The notes under the pieces were generated by a model. It had not been told where the DNA came from, made no database searches, and saw only the letters and a list, made by a program, of their open reading frames with translations. Both the position numbers and the translations under genes were made by a program. DNA of 64,000 nucleotides from Filosporella fistucella (taxonomy: Eukaryota; Ascomycota; Leotiomycetes; Helotiales): NCBI GenBank assembly GCA_030077755.1, contig JAQJZZ010000018.1:1488001-1552000 (forward strand), read 5' to 3'. The first letter of the stretch is position 1. Every line of letters starts with the position of its first letter. Shown one piece after another: positions 25,116 to 36,569 of this stretch.

Positions 25116-25872
25116 GTCAATTCCTTAATCAGACCGTGGTACATCAACTCAATACTCTTGTTGCTAAGCAAAAGGCCTCACGGGGACATTTTGAATTATC
25201 AATTGATGCAGGAATTCTTATTGTAGCGTGCACGATACGTCAATTCAAATTTGGGATATACCTACTTTCAATTAAGTTCGCGTTAGTGACGGATATGGGA
25301 AGCTAAGATGATGTGTGTCCAATAGAGGCAGTCCCCAGCCCCACCTTCCAGAACTTCGGCAGAGTTGATGATCCTGACAGGGGAGAGCCTGAACATCTGA
25401 GTTCAGGTAGGTTTGAGGAGATTTGTAAATGACTCCGAGATCTCGGAGTTTCATAGTCCCTGTTAGCCAAAAAGTTCCGGCGACAGTAAGATAGGGTAAC
25501 AAATTTGCTTATTGAGTCCTAGGAGAACGATCTAATAGTCGACCCTCCCAAGACACCTGGAACGCATTGTGCCCAATGTGAACGCTGGCTAGCAAATGTC
25601 CACCCATATCGGAATCCTCCTAATTGTTAGAGGCATCCCATAGAACCACAACCATGAAGAAATTGAGAAATACGGATGTCTCTGAATTTTTGAATACATT
25701 GGTCACCGAAGACATTGTGAAAAGATAAACTGCTGAGGATAAGTGAAAAGCAACGCAAATTGATTCTATGCCTCCCATCGAACTACTAGCGGTCTATCAT
25801 ATCTCCAAAGCTCAATATTTTGAAATTGGTGAAATGCAACGAAAGTAAGAAAGCAGCGCTTTTATGTACACC
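25116..25872. other. Intergenic interval
   Basis: About 0.75 kb between two minus-strand genes: 3' UTR of the dehydratase gene and promoter of the exporter. Nothing else recognised. Confidence 0.5.
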
Positions 25873-28439
25873 TCAGAACAGGTCCGTCATTGCCCCATGA
25901 CTAGCATCCCCTACCAAGCGTTGATACTTTGCGAGTACGCCCCTGTGATAGAGGTTAGAATCATGATTTTCAATTGGATGGAATCACCTGCCTATTGACA
26001 GCGCTTTTTGGTGGTCGCCAAGCCTTAAGCCTATTGGCAATTTCCTCATCGCTCACGTCCATACTCAAAGTATTGGTTTCTGCCGAAATGGTGACAACAT
26101 CACCGTCCTGCACGATAGCAATCGGACCACCCACTATAAGAAGAATCAATATCCCTTTATCTAAGACTTTTGCGTAGTGTGAACTTACCAGCAGCTTCGG
26201 GAACCACATGGCCTACAATAAAGCCATGAGATGCACCAGAATACCGGCCATCAGTAATCAAGGCGACATTCGTAAGACCTGCACCCATGATGGCTGCAGA
26301 GGCCTTCAGCTGCTCTGGCATACCCGGACCACCTTTAGGACCTTCATACCTGACGATCAAGACCAAATTCTCCCCGTGAGGAATTTCACCTTTGTTAAGA
26401 GCATGATCCAGTTCGTGCTCCTTGTTGAATACTCTTGCCTTGCCAGTAAATACGAGACCTTCCTTACCAGTGATCTTTGCAACTGCACCGCCGGGAGCGA
26501 GATTTCCCCGCAAAATTTGAAGATGCCCACTTTTCTTGATCGGGTTTGAAAGAGGACGAATGATCACCTGGTCTTGCGGCAGTGACGGATACGACTCGAT
26601 ATTTTCAGCTAATGTCTTGCCGGTGACAGTTGGAATGTTGCCGTTCATAAGTCCTGCTGCGACCAGTAATTTCAACACCGATGGGGTACCACCAATGTTG
26701 TAAAGGTCCTCCATGAAGAACTTCCCGCTGGGAGCGAGGTCTGCAAGAAAGGGAATCTTGTTGCTGACTCGTTGAACATCATCCAGAGTCAAAGGAACCT
26801 CTGCTGTTCCTGCCATGGCGAGAAAATGAAGCACACCATTAGTCGATCCACTCCATGTTGGTTAGTAAATATTGATGAGGTACAGGGTGAGCAGGCTTAC
26901 CCTAGAGCCATAGTCATAACAAGTGCATTCTCGAAAGAATCCTTAGTAAGTAGATCTCGAGGACGAATGTTTTTCTCCATGCAGATCTTAATTGCTTCTG
27001 CTGCTTTTGTACACTCTCTCATTTTCGCTGGCGATTCAGCTGGATTTGAGGAAGAGCCCGGTAAGCAGAGTCCCATTGCTTCGATTGCAGTCGACATTGT
27101 GTTCGCTGTATACATTCCACCACACTGCAAACAATTAGCACCGCAATTTGTCAATATTTTCCAGGCGAGCAAGCTGCAAGCCTTTGGAAGCTGATATGAA
27201 GCAAAATCTGGAAGGTAAAACATAAGAAAAGATTGCATACAGCGCCAGCCCCAGGGCAAGAGTGTTGCTCAAGGTCATCCATAACATCACTTGGAGTGCG
27301 GCCATTTTCTCCCGGTCGTTCGGCTGCATGTAGTTTATTGTATGCAAAAGCACCGGAAGCTTCATAGCACTTTAGATGTTAGCCACAACATACATAAGGG
27401 TTGCCAGGAAAGGTTACAGTGCTGATGTTGACATCCTTGTTCAACAATTTCGAGTAACCCTTCTTGATTGTTCCACCATATATCATCACAAAAGGACGAT
27501 TGTATCGGGCAGCCGCCATAATAACACCAGGCATGTTCTTGTCGCAACCAGGGATTGAGATGTTGGCATCGCTGTTAAGGAATTAGCAAAGCGCACTTGG
27601 AGTCAGAGCGAGATCGAAGAGTTATGGAGGTGCTCGACACCTGCTTGTACTCAAGACTCTTTTGAGATGATGGAGCTATGCAACGTACTGATGTTGAGCA
27701 CAAGTAACGGTTTCAATGCTGTCGGCAATGATTTCTCGAGTTTGCAAGGAGAATCGCATTCCTTAAAAGTATCAGCACGAACAGGTGTTCCACTTGTCAT
27801 CATTCGCATACCCTCATTGCCCATTGTGATAGCATCTGATACACCAATAGTATTGAACTGCCATCCCAACATTCCCTGCTTCTGAACCGCTTCCTTCACC
27901 AGCTTTCCAAGGTTATGCACTGAGAGAATGAGTTTAATAGGTATCGGGGAGATGTTTGGTGGCACTTACAGTGCATACTGTGATACCAAATTAGTCAATC
28001 CGGATCACTACCTTATCGTTGTGCTTTACTTACTTGCATGGGTTGCCCTCCCACCAGACTGTTGCAATGCTGAAATTTTGTCAATTTCTCTTGTCCGTTG
28101 ATGTCTTTCCAAATACTCACCCAACTTGTGGAGCAGTCTTCATCATCTCCTTGTTTGGCACGCCTGCCGCATAGAGCATTGCCTAAAAGGCATATCAGGA
28201 AATTGTGTAAAGATGAAGTGAAATTGAACTCTTACTTGAGCACCGGGAAAGTCATGACCTGAATTTCGTAGAACGTCAGCTTCAAATCTGTTATTTCAAG
28301 GATACTACCAACCACTAGTAATTTCTGAAGACCACCGGTTCAAGGCAGGTTTCCCATCAACTATGGTTCCTGGTTCCAGGCACTTGAAATCAATGTACCT
28401 GGGCTTTTCGGGAATAGGTTCGTAGCTGGCAGACTCCAT
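25873..28439 (-). CDS. Dihydroxy-acid dehydratase (IlvD/Edd family), presequence-less paralogue
   Basis: Fe-S enzyme of the family that dehydrates 2,3-dihydroxy-acids in valine and isoleucine synthesis. Thirteen exons fit: 28439-28313, 28258-28236, 28182-28121, 28069-28034, 27977-27970, 27919-27812, 27761-27689, 27571-27418, 27369-27241, 27124-26901, 26850-26189, 26133-25992 and 25942-25873. The total is 1818 nt (605 aa) with every phase matching. Family blocks are [42 protein letters not shown] and [53 protein letters not shown] and [19 protein letters not shown] follow. The three expected cluster-region Cys are present. The N-terminus ([19 protein letters not shown]) is acidic and lacks a mitochondrial presequence, unlike canonical Ilv3, so it may be a cytosolic paralogue or act on another sugar acid. 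Exon 5 is 8 nt, and the last intron needs a GC donor. Confidence 0.88.
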
Positions 28440-31278
28440 GATGGCTCACTTATTTGACCAGAAGGGATACGACGTCTCTTGGAAGAGATTGGGAAGGTAT
28501 GAAAGAAGGTGGGGTTGTGGAGAAGTGGAGTAGGTCGAATGGAGTATAGAGAAACTTAAAGCTCCGATCCGAATCTTCTTCAAATGGAGGGGTGAAGAAA
28601 GACAAAGCTAGAAGGAGCCTGGGTAGGGGCCGCCAGGAAGGAGCAGAAAGTGAATCTGGGACTTTGAAGGAACAAGAGAAGTGAATAAAAGTGAGCAAAA
28701 TTCGAACAAGTAATGGGGAATACCGAGTCATAAGTGCTCCGACTTTTTTTCTATTTGGCTCTACCTATCCTACCTATCCTGCCGTGTCCTATCCCATCCC
28801 TTCCCATGCAATGGGTAAGGTACTCTCAAATGCAGCTGTTAGACTACACTTACCGTTGCCCCACCTTGACGGCCTTCGTTCCGTTGCCAGTTGAGGGGTC
28901 CTGATTCTGGTGCTGGCGGTGGTGCTGCTAGATCTTCACAAAGGAACAGGTCTTGCGTGCAAGCTCTAGAGGATGACAGGACCCAGACAAGGTCAATCTC
29001 AGCAATAACGTGCTCCGTGATCGGCCCTGGGAATAGGATATGGGAACTTGAAGATGCATTTGTAAAAGCGTACCTACTGTAGGGGAAGTGCTGATAGATA
29101 AAGTTATAGGTAGAGAGCATCGTGCCACATTCTCGGTCCTTCGGGAGAAAAGATAAGGCAAGACTGAGCAAGGATAATTTTGGGCTAGGGAAGGGTCCTG
29201 GTAGAAGTGGTACGTCCTGGGTAGGGCAAGCAACCTGGACCTGGAAAAGTGAGATGAAGATACTGACGGGAAAGGAAGTACCACCAGCACAATAGATACC
29301 TCGGAGTTTGGCCGAAAGTACCGTAGCTGCAGCTTCGACAGGGTCCAATGTCTTGTGTTTTGGCTTCTGATCTCACATGAGTACCTTGCTGTATGAGAGT
29401 GTACCGTATGGGTGTGGGGTTCGAAAGTGGGTGTGGGCGTTTGGTTTGATTTGATCCGATCCGAACATTCGCAATGTCTCACTGATAATTGGCTGTGCAA
29501 TGACACAAGACGAGCAAGAAAAAAAAAGTACGTTTTCCTCCATCCATCCACGACATACTGTAAGTACACATCCGCATATCGTGCGTCAGAAAGTACCTAC
29601 TAAAACATCTCGATGGTGCTGAAATGATGTAGCAGCCTCGGAACAATGCACTGTCTGTCAATATTTGGGATGGCTATTGCTGCGCGTACATTTAACGCTC
29701 CATTTTATATCATTGAACATGCCCATAACCAAACAAAAACAATTAAATTGCGGGTGGAATACTGAAGCCGGCCTGCGGCCTCTGATGGCCTTTGAAAAGG
29801 AAGTATGGCCATCTCTCCTTGGTTGCCGGCCGGCCTCTTGCACCCGCTATTCGCTCTCCTTCCCTCGTTCTCCAACAAAGAAAGCTCATCAATATCAACA
29901 ATATGTAGATACTACTTCCGGCCTCTGGAGACAAATGGTACGAGGTGTAGTGTGTAGGTTATTATATTGCAGGACACTTACCACCCATCCATGGTCATTT
30001 GAGGACTTACTGCCCTATGAGAAGAGATAGGTTCAAGGCGACGAAAGTAACCCAGCTGTCTTTTGGATGTCCTCGTCCGGTAAACTCGTACCGGATACTC
30101 GTTGAAGTATATGTACTTGTACGTGTATCATGGAAGGCCAGAGATGGCTTAGGGAAACACATTGCCAACGGCCTTCAATTTATCTATCTCGCATTATAGT
30201 CGCACAGGATACACGTTCGTGCATTCGTGAATGGGACAATGTTGAGGCAGATGGGCAGCACCTAGTTTTGACTGTCTCCTTCGGTCGAGAAATTCCTCCC
30301 CCTTAAAAATCCTCCCAAGATAAACCATTCAAATTCTCATGGGAATCTATAGGCACCTATGTGCACGGCGGAGGTACCTATCCTGTACGAACTGTCCGCT
30401 GTGCATTTCAGTGCTGGCCTGGTGAGGCTGGGTCCCTGGACGGGAGTTCCCGAGCTCAAGTACCTTATAAGCTCGGTACGTACCTAGGGTAGGTAGGTAA
30501 GGTAGGCTTGTTCACAGAAAGGTGCATCCCTTTTAGTATCCTAGAATTAAATTATCTTAAATATATCGACAGTGCTCTTCGTCGGAGGATTTTAACTAAG
30601 AGTTCCAATATTCTTTCTGGCAATGATGCTTACAATATTGTTTCAAGCTCTACCTAGGACTTTTTAGATACGTGCCGCTTAATTGACCACCTTGAGGACT
30701 CGTTTCCCTGTCACCCCGCAGCCCCAGCTTCTTCCACATTCAAATTCATTCCTCACTCAGGTTTGGTTTCTTGTTTACCACGTCCACCACCCTGCAGGTA
30801 GGTCTTTATCCTCATCATCTCATTTCATCTCCTCGTACCTGGTAGAGCATCCAAATTCCAACAGCTTGTCCTCCCTTCTCAATTCCCGTGTTCTGTCCCC
30901 TGTTGCTGCCCGAATATCCCTGCGTTGGGCGAATTACGATGGGGACATGACGCACGTTTTCGATGAGCTGGTCGTAGCATCCTTCACTCCCTCCTCGACC
31001 AAGGAATTTCCCAACGGCGAACGCCTCAATTCCCCTACAAAGCTTGCGGATGGGCCAGCAGAAACTCCCGGCAAGGCCACGTTGGTTTGAGAAGCTCCCT
31101 ACGAGAGACTGCCGCGCCGTCGGGATCCAAATTCGTTGCCGTCCAACGAGAGCCGCAGCTGGCCAAGCTTGAAGCCGTCATTGCTACAGCACTCGCTCCA
31201 GAGAGCAGATCTGGTTGCGCAAAAATAATTACAGCTGGCCCTGGCGTCGCTATTCATTGTCTTACTTCTTCTTGAAGT
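28440..31278. other. Divergent intergenic interval with short GGTA/TACC-rich repeats
   Basis: About 2.8 kb between the divergent dehydratase and hydrolase-phosphatase genes. No convincing coding region. Short direct repeats of a TACCTA / GGTAGGTA type occur at about 28761-28780 and 30481-30505. The last 600 nt is C/T-rich and probably the leader of the 31279 gene. Confidence 0.45.
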
Positions 31279-33472
31279 ATGCGATCTTTTCTCCTTCTGC
31301 CATGCCTTTTCTCTCTTTATCTAGGTTCAGGCGTGGTCGCCTTGCAGGATAGCAACAGCTTCTTCCACTTTACCAAGAGCTTGCAGCTGCGAACCGTCTT
31401 ATCCCACGCACAGCATTTGTACCCGCATACTTCCCAAGGACGATTCAGCTTATGGGAGATGACTCAGATATTAGCCTTGTGTAGCATATTTCCCTCTTGG
31501 TGGTTCCTGCGGAGGAAGCGGCAAGAGCGCAAATCGTTATCATCTAGTTCTGATGATACTTCGAACGACGACAATACAGGACAATATCCGATTGATGCAA
31601 CGGGCAAGTAACTCACGAGAGTGTGCAATAGCTTACTGATATCAAGCTATAGATGCCGAGGTGACCGATCCCGGGCTATTGAAGAAGCACTCCGAGTTCA
31701 AATCTTATACAACCAGCCGCTTTACATATTCCAAACTACGAGTCTTTCATCGACGCCATCCTCAAGCCGACAAATTACCTACAGATCCAGCTCCTCTCCC
31801 GTTGCTTGTTTTTATACATGGACTCGGCGGGTCGGTGTCTCAGTGGCACCCGCTTCTGACCAGCTTGGTGAATTTGTCGTCATGTTTAGCAATTGACTTA
31901 CCTGGCTGTGGGCTTTCTAGCTTTGAACCAAAATCATGGGGTGCATACACAACCGAGGCTCTTGCAGAACTTGTCTCTCAAGTAGTGGAGGACTATCGTG
32001 ACAAGACGCTAGGCCAGGGCGTGGTTTTGATCGGACATAGCATGGGCTGCTCTATTGCTGCATTAATTGCATCAAAATCCTCGCCCAGATTATCAGTCCT
32101 GTCTCCGGATGTTGTCGGTTTAATCGGAATCGCACCGAAGGCTGATCCACCGGCCGAAGATCAAGTTGCAACTTTCAACAAGCTGCTCATGATCCCCGGC
32201 CCAATCTTCAATCTGTGGCGGAAGTGGGATCGTAGGGGTGGAATAGCAAGCCAAAGTGTACAACGATTTGTAGGCGCGGATGCTGATTTAGAGACGAAGC
32301 GTTTACAATATCGATTCAATGAACAAAGCAAAACAGAAGTATGGAGGCGGATGGCAAGTGGAACATTGCCAAAATATGAGAAGGGTGTAGCAAAAGGAGG
32401 ACTTCCAGGCGAAGAGGTTTGGGCTGGACTCGAGGTTCCGGTATTTCTTGTAGCTGGCGAAGCTGACCATATTACCAAGCCTGCGGAGATTGAGAAGATT
32501 GCTGGATATATGGGTAAATCCCACCCCGTGAGGATTGAAGTGGGCGAAGACAGTAAAACGATTACCGATACTGCCGCACCTGTGGACGTATCATCTGGCT
32601 TATCAACCATGCCGAAAAGGACAATCGACTCACTCCGTGACGAGGACTTCATAAAAGTTAATTTGAATACGGTCGAGGATGCTCACGAGGATCCTTCTAC
32701 TCCTAACGATGAGCTTTCTGTTATTCCTCCACAGGTTTCGAGGCCTAAGAAAATTTTGAAAACTACAATTCTTCCTGCCCCTGCTTCTCACGCTCTTCTC
32801 TATCAACCGACTACAGTCAGAATTCTGGCTGGACTAATATCGGATTTTCTCTGCAGTCAGGTCTCTCCTCGTCTTTCACTGGGATGGCAATTACAATTTT
32901 TATCAACTTCAGGAAAATGGGACGTGAAAAACTTGGAAAAGTGGAAAAAGGTGGCTCCAGTTTCAGAGCCCATTGCAGGCATTTTCAGGGCGATGAAGAC
33001 ATTGCGAGAGGTCGATGAGACCCACTGTCCTGAGGTCTTTGTTAAAGAGTGGGGTTCTCAGGTTAAAGACATTGTGGACATATCCCATGAAAGTCCCGTC
33101 TACGATCCTAGAGGTCTCGAGAAAGGTGGCGTTCATTACCACAAGTTTCCAACTGTGTCAAAAATACCTCCGACAGCGGACGAGGTCACGGCGTTCATAG
33201 CACTTATCGATCGGCTGATAGAAGAACAAAAGACGAGAGCCGAAGAAGAAGGTTGGACTGAGAAGCACTTTATTGGAGTTCATTGCCATTACGGCTTCAA
33301 CCGCACTGGATACTTTATCGTCTGCTATCTGGTTGAGAGATTGGGTTACGATGTTCAAGTTGCTATTGACGAATTTGCACGTCAGAGACCGAAGGGCATC
33401 AAACATGCCCACTTCTTGGACCAACTTTTTGTGAGGTTCTGTAGAGGACTGAAGAGAGCTCCTACTTTGTGA
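31279..33472 (+). CDS. Alpha/beta-hydrolase fused to a dual-specificity-type phosphatase
   Basis: Exons 31279-31603 and 31653-33472 give 2145 nt (714 aa) if a GC-AG intron is used (donor GCAAGT at 31604). An N-terminal hydrophobic leader (MRSFLLLPCLFSLYLGSGVV) and a second hydrophobic segment ending in a basic RRKRQERK suggest a signal or anchor. The hydrolase half contains LLVFIHGLGGS (oxyanion region), the nucleophile elbow GHSMG at 236-240 (Ser238), and VAGEADHITKP near the expected Asp/His. A low-complexity linker follows. The C-terminal half carries HCHYGFNRTG at 652-661, that is Cys653-x5-Arg659, the catalytic loop of Cys-based phosphatases. The nearby YLVERLGYDVQVAIDEFAR resembles dual-specificity or RNA-triphosphatase folds. 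Both halves look catalytically competent. The exact start is uncertain; the phosphatase and hydrolase substrates are unknown. Confidence 0.85.
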
Positions 33473-34186
33473 GGCGTTGAGGGTGTATATTAGCGGGAGT
33501 TACATAGAGGGATTGCATATTCGCAAGATAATGATCTGTTCAAGGATGTGGATATCCAGGTAGGGTTCCGTTTATTAATTGAAAACTTGATTTTTATTTA
33601 TTTCATTCATTCGCCATTGTAACTGTGACTGAAAGCATAGTTTTATTTGGAATATTTTAAGGGTGAAACCGTGAATGGCATTGATCCTCTATATCACACC
33701 ACTTCAGAGTCCAGGAAACGATCTTGGTGATTGTAATCGTATTACTGCACTAAGGGATTCAGCAATATCTTCAAAGTTGTCCTTAAGTTCAATAACCTTC
33801 AGAGCTTTTCAATGCTGGGTACATCTGAGAGAGCAATATAGTTGCTAATAAAGCCTGCCTATCTTACGATTTAAGTAGCTAGTGTTTCGTGCTCCTTTAT
33901 TGGCGCTTTTTACCCATCAAAAAAAGGAGGCATTAATCTACAAAAGTTAGGTTATAAGTAATAATGCTCATTTGAATGACCACTCTTGTGGTCAATTAAG
34001 CAAGAAATTTTAATCATGAAGGTGTGGATGCATTTTTAAACCTCCAATCCATGTCGTCTTGAGCTCCAATTACGGCTAGCCTCCAAAGCTTCACTTTACA
34101 GGGATCAAGGAGCTCAACATCGTCACCGAATTTACTCTCACTATCACAACCTTCACCATCTCTTCACAATCCGCCTCTCCGCCAAA
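33473..34186. other. AT-rich intergenic interval
   Basis: About 0.7 kb, visibly AT-rich from about 33560 to 34030. No gene, repeat unit or RNA recognised. Confidence 0.5.
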
Positions 34187-34973
34187 ATGCCTCCATTAAA
34201 GCCTCTCTCCCGTCCAAGCATCCGCGAGCTTGCCAATTTCATCCTTTGCCCACAAACTCCCCTCTGCACCACCCGTTGCATCTCCCAGTTCTCACGCCAC
34301 CGTCCCAAATCAATTGCTCCAAAGACATCGACTCTCCTCCCGAAACACTCTCGCCCTCTTTCCTCTTCCCCAAAAATCGCTGCCTCTCCCAGACCCCAAA
34401 CCCGCGATCGCGGTCCAGCATCCACGGAAGATACACAGACCGATTTCGGCAGTTTGAACGTCCTGGGGAATACACCTGCTCCGAGCACGAGTATTGATGC
34501 TTGTTTATGGGATGGCTTCCATCTTGATAGCGGGGTGAAGATCACAGGTGGAACAGGGGTTTTACTTGTGGCTGGGGAGGCATTTAGTTGGCGGCCGTGG
34601 GCTGCGGGGAAAGGAAGTTTGAAGCTGGTTAATGAAAAGGGACAATGGGAGGTAGATGATGAGGCGTGGGGAGTACTTAGTTTGGTGTGGCCAAAGCCTG
34701 GTATGTTGGATTATCCTGTGTAGAGTTCGAAGGAAATTGAGGTGAGATGCTGATCTGAACGTAGATTTGTTAATTATTGGACTTGGAAAGGACATGAGGC
34801 CCATCAGTCCAAAGACGAGACAGTGTCTACAGAATTTGGGTATTAGAGTCGATATTCAGGATACGAGAAATGCGGCAGCGCAGTTCAATTTACTGGCAAC
34901 GGAGCGGGGTGTAGGACAGATTGCTGCGGCGCTGATACCTCTTGGGTGGCAGGATGGGGTTGGTGTGAAGTGA
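34187..34973 (+). CDS. Mitochondrial complex I assembly factor, NDUFAF3 / DUF498 family
   Basis: Helps assemble NADH:ubiquinone oxidoreductase in mitochondria. Exons 34187-34700 and 34765-34973 join in phase (723 nt, 240 aa). The N-terminal about 80 residues are Arg/Ser/Pro-rich with few acids, consistent with a mitochondrial presequence. The conserved domain follows: DACLWDGFHLDSGVKITGG, LLVAGEAFSWRPW, then across the splice KPDLLIIGLGKDMRPISPKT. It ends with LGIRVDIQDTRNAAAQFNLL and VGQIAAALIPLGW. This is the whole Mth938/DUF498 fold. The call rests on clear family similarity; the specific role is inherited from NDUFAF3. Confidence 0.9.
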
Positions 34974-36569
34974 TATAGGGCACCAAGATACAAGCCGGAT
35001 ATTGTTGCCAATCGAGCCAATTTTACTATGGGACCTCTCCTCTCAAGTCAGCTTGAATATAGCTGTCAAGCTGTGAGAGACAAGTTCCACAAAGTGGAGA
35101 TATCAAGGCCGCTTGAAGATCCCAAGTAAAGATCTAGTTCATGATCTAAAGAGTCAGCTTGTAAAATGAGCTGAATCAAGCTTATCCTCCTACTGTCTCC
35201 ATCAGAACCTTCTGGATGGGTGTTTTGGGCCGGTTTTTATATTGTTTCTCCAAATCAACAAGAACCAGCACCCGCAGTCTCAATATGCTAGATAGTTGGG
35301 TTTGCCTGTGCATTTTGGGAACCGAATGCCATGTTATAACTTCTACGTTAGCAGGTAGTACCAAAGAAGCCTTCATCAAGTCTTTTCATTTAGTTTCCGA
35401 CACCGCTAGCTTCTTCTCTCATTGTAATTGTCAAGCACTTTTGGCGCAACACCCTTCAAGCCATCTTCAACGGCCCTCCACCTCTCCACTTTACGAAGGT
35501 CTCAAACGAGGTCAGTACACTACAACATGTCTTGTTATCACTGCGCAAATGTCTATGAAACGAATGAAAGCTAGCATTGGTTGACAACTGTGAAGCCCTT
35601 GGAAGACTTCCATCACATGAATGTGTACAGCTTTCTTGGAATCGTAGTAACTAAAAGAGCTCCTCAGAATTTGTGAAATGGAGATTGAATTAGGAGCAAG
35701 CCAGATTTTGATGTTTGCTGGCCAGTATTTGATCTCAAACACAGTGGTCTTGACACGTAATTTCGATCATGAGCTATACGGGACTGAGCAGTGTGGTAAA
35801 GTTGAAAGGTATCATTCAAATATTATACACTTAGATGTCAACTAAGACGACAAATTTCAACATTCACCTAAACATATGAGAGAATAGACATTACGTTACT
35901 TGGCTACCCGACGCTGCAGAAGTTGGCACATAAAATAGTCATGGAAGACCAGCTTTGTTACCTAATGACAGACAAGCTTTCTGACATCCTGACTGTATGC
36001 ACTGCCATATCTGGACTGCATACCCCCGCACTGACAATGATGCACTTATTTCGAGCTCATGAAGATCCGCTATGCAACAGATGCTCCAAGTAAATGTTCC
36101 CAACTTACACAACATTTGCGATATCTCAGTGATCCCACATCCTCACAGGCACCTCCAACCCACGAATGTACCCGGGAACCATAGACAAGAGCTAGGTGAG
36201 AACTTCCTTCTTTCTTATGCTAGCAATTATCCTGTCATATTACCTATGACTCGCAAGGTACATGAGCTACTTATCTGATGTTCTGCGAGCAATAACTGCA
36301 CCGGTAGTGGTATCTTAGCCTGCATCCAGAAGTCCTGGAAACACCATCTTTCCGTCGTTCCTACCTTTCAACATACCCCGCCAAACCAACCTTCACCTCA
36401 ATTATCCCGTTGTGAACCCGTGATACGACTACAGCCATCTGCTCATATGGGTTTATTTTCTCGTCAGTAAGCAGATCTCGGTAGGTCTGGCGGAGGAGAG
36501 ATATTCGACGCAAGACCGAAAAATGAACACTGGGTAAAAATATTTCAATTTTGAACGACTCTTGTAAAG
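34974..36569. other. Intergenic interval
   Basis: About 1.6 kb with no supportable gene. Several 60-120 codon frames lack any family resemblance. Confidence 0.45.

Noticed and set aside
28839..29569. Two overlapping minus-strand frames of 169 and 213 codons upstream of the dehydratase gene
   Set aside because: They overlap in different phases, show no family resemblance and lie in a C/T-biased promoter region.
30683..31090. 135-codon plus-strand frame before the hydrolase-phosphatase gene
   Set aside because: It has no ATG at its start and is Pro/Ser-rich as expected from a C/T-rich leader; no in-phase join to the downstream gene was found.
33500..34100. AT-rich stretch considered as a remnant of an RIP-mutated transposon
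   Set aside because: It is only about 0.5 kb, with no repeat ends and no coding remnant; ordinary AT-rich intergenic sequence explains it.
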